Source: Candidatus Latescibacterota bacterium
Lineage (GTDB): Bacteria; Latescibacterota; UBA2968; UBA8231
Length of the DNA stretch: 7,569 nt
Assembly: GCA_022827165.1 (NCBI GenBank)
Contig: JAJDTN010000167.1
Span: forward strand, 1 to 7,569
Direction of reading: 5' to 3'
The notes beneath the pieces were generated by a model. The model did no database searches and was not told the DNA's origin. It saw only the letters and a program-made list of their open reading frames with translations. Each line of letters begins with the position of its first letter. Position 1 is the first letter of the stretch. Shown here piece by piece: positions 7,166 through 7,569 of this stretch. Made by a program: the position numbers and the translations under genes.

Positions 7166-7569
7166 ATGAGTGCTCTGACTCTTGAATTCAGCCCCGCAGT
7201 GGGCAACCGCCTGGAATTCGATCACCTGATTGCCCAATGCAGGGCCCTCCTGGATCTCTTGGACTGTACTGAGCCAGGTGGCAAATGGAGCGTTGCTCAG
7301 TTGAGTTACTCCAGCCCGGCCAAGGTGGTCATTGAACCCCAAGATCCGGAGAAAGCCGACGGAAGCACGTTCTTGAGTGTACTGAACAGCATCGTCGGTG
7401 AGCACCGCGTTCCTGTCCAACTGGACCACAACGGCCGATCCAAGTTCCAGAAGGTACTGGGCAATGCCAACAGGGTGAGGACGGTCGTTTCCAATCCTTA
7501 TCGACGGGTCAGCATAACCGAGGAAGCAAGCTTCCCGCTTGAAGGGGAATACAGAGGCAAGACAGTGTC
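7166..7569 (+). CDS. Unrecognised protein, N-terminal 134 residues (cut by the right edge), atypical composition
   Basis: ATG 7166 follows an excellent GGAGGAG site, and the frame stays open for 134 codons to the window end. I do not recognise the family. There is no signal peptide or membrane segment. Residues about 15-33 look like an amphipathic helix (FDHLIAQCRALLDLLD). They are followed by strand-like segments at 41-48 (WSVAQLSY) and 53-58 (KVVIEP), a helix near 68-78, and further strands (103-109, 114-118). The WSVAQLSY...SPAKVVIEP pattern looks like a small alpha/beta domain with a conserved-looking Ser-Pro before a strand. GC is about 56% over 7201-7560, against roughly 70-80% in sampled lines of the protease gene. 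Codon third positions are much less biased, with frequent A- and T-ending codons. This suggests acquired or accessory DNA. It is divergent from the small helical gene across a 212-bp regulatory gap. That it is a real gene is likely; its function is open. Confidence 0.75.
   Translation, partial: MSALTLEFSPAVGNRLEFDHLIAQCRALLDLLDCTEPGGKWSVAQLSYSSPAKVVIEPQDPEKADGSTFLSVLNSIVGEHRVPVQLDHNGRSKFQKVLGNANRVRTVVSNPYRRVSITEEASFPLEGEYRGKTV

Noticed and set aside
7127..7494. Minus-strand frames of 100 and 62 codons opposite the right-end gene
   Set aside because: Both overlap a plus-strand frame that has a strong ribosome-binding site and remains open to the edge; neither has a credible start signal.

Overview
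The window is a very GC-rich stretch of bacterial chromosome. My hand count over sample lines of the large central gene gives about 70-80% GC. It carries four genes: one complete giant secreted protease, one complete small protein, and one gene cut at each end. The central protein combines a gingipain-type C25 peptidase, CARDB-like domains and a FlgD-like C-terminal tail. That combination, with the high GC, is typical of FCB-group or neighbouring uncultured lineages such as Eisenbacteria, Krumholzibacteriota or Latescibacterota. This placement is an inference from protein style; no marker gene is present.

Layout. Positions 756-1 (minus strand) hold the first 252 codons of an FAD-dependent oxidoreductase of the DAO/glycine oxidase type, running off the left edge. 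A 301-bp divergent intergenic region follows, containing a perfect all-GC hairpin at 975-999. Positions 1058-6619 (plus) encode an exported 1853-residue multidomain C25-family cysteine peptidase with a visible His/Cys dyad (His809, Cys846). Convergent to it, 37 bp away, is a 98-codon highly charged helical protein (6953-6657, minus). A 212-bp divergent intergenic region (6954-7165) then holds a perfect TTGACA hexamer overlapped by a sigma-54-like element, plus short direct and inverted repeats. From 7166 to the right edge runs the first 134 codons of an unrecognised protein with a strong ribosome-binding site. Its GC content is clearly lower (about 56% over 7201-7560, by hand count).

The genes do not form an obvious pathway. 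Transcription is divergent, convergent, then divergent, so each gene is probably its own unit. The protease would act at the cell surface or outside the cell, while the oxidoreductase and the small helical protein look cytoplasmic. The fall in GC at the right end suggests the window enters an accessory segment there, but only 404 bases of that gene are visible. I found no RNA gene, CRISPR array, insertion sequence or attachment site. I see no strong evidence of a previously undescribed system. The best candidates for a second look are the propeller-like region inside the protease and the atypical gene with its promoter region at the right end.
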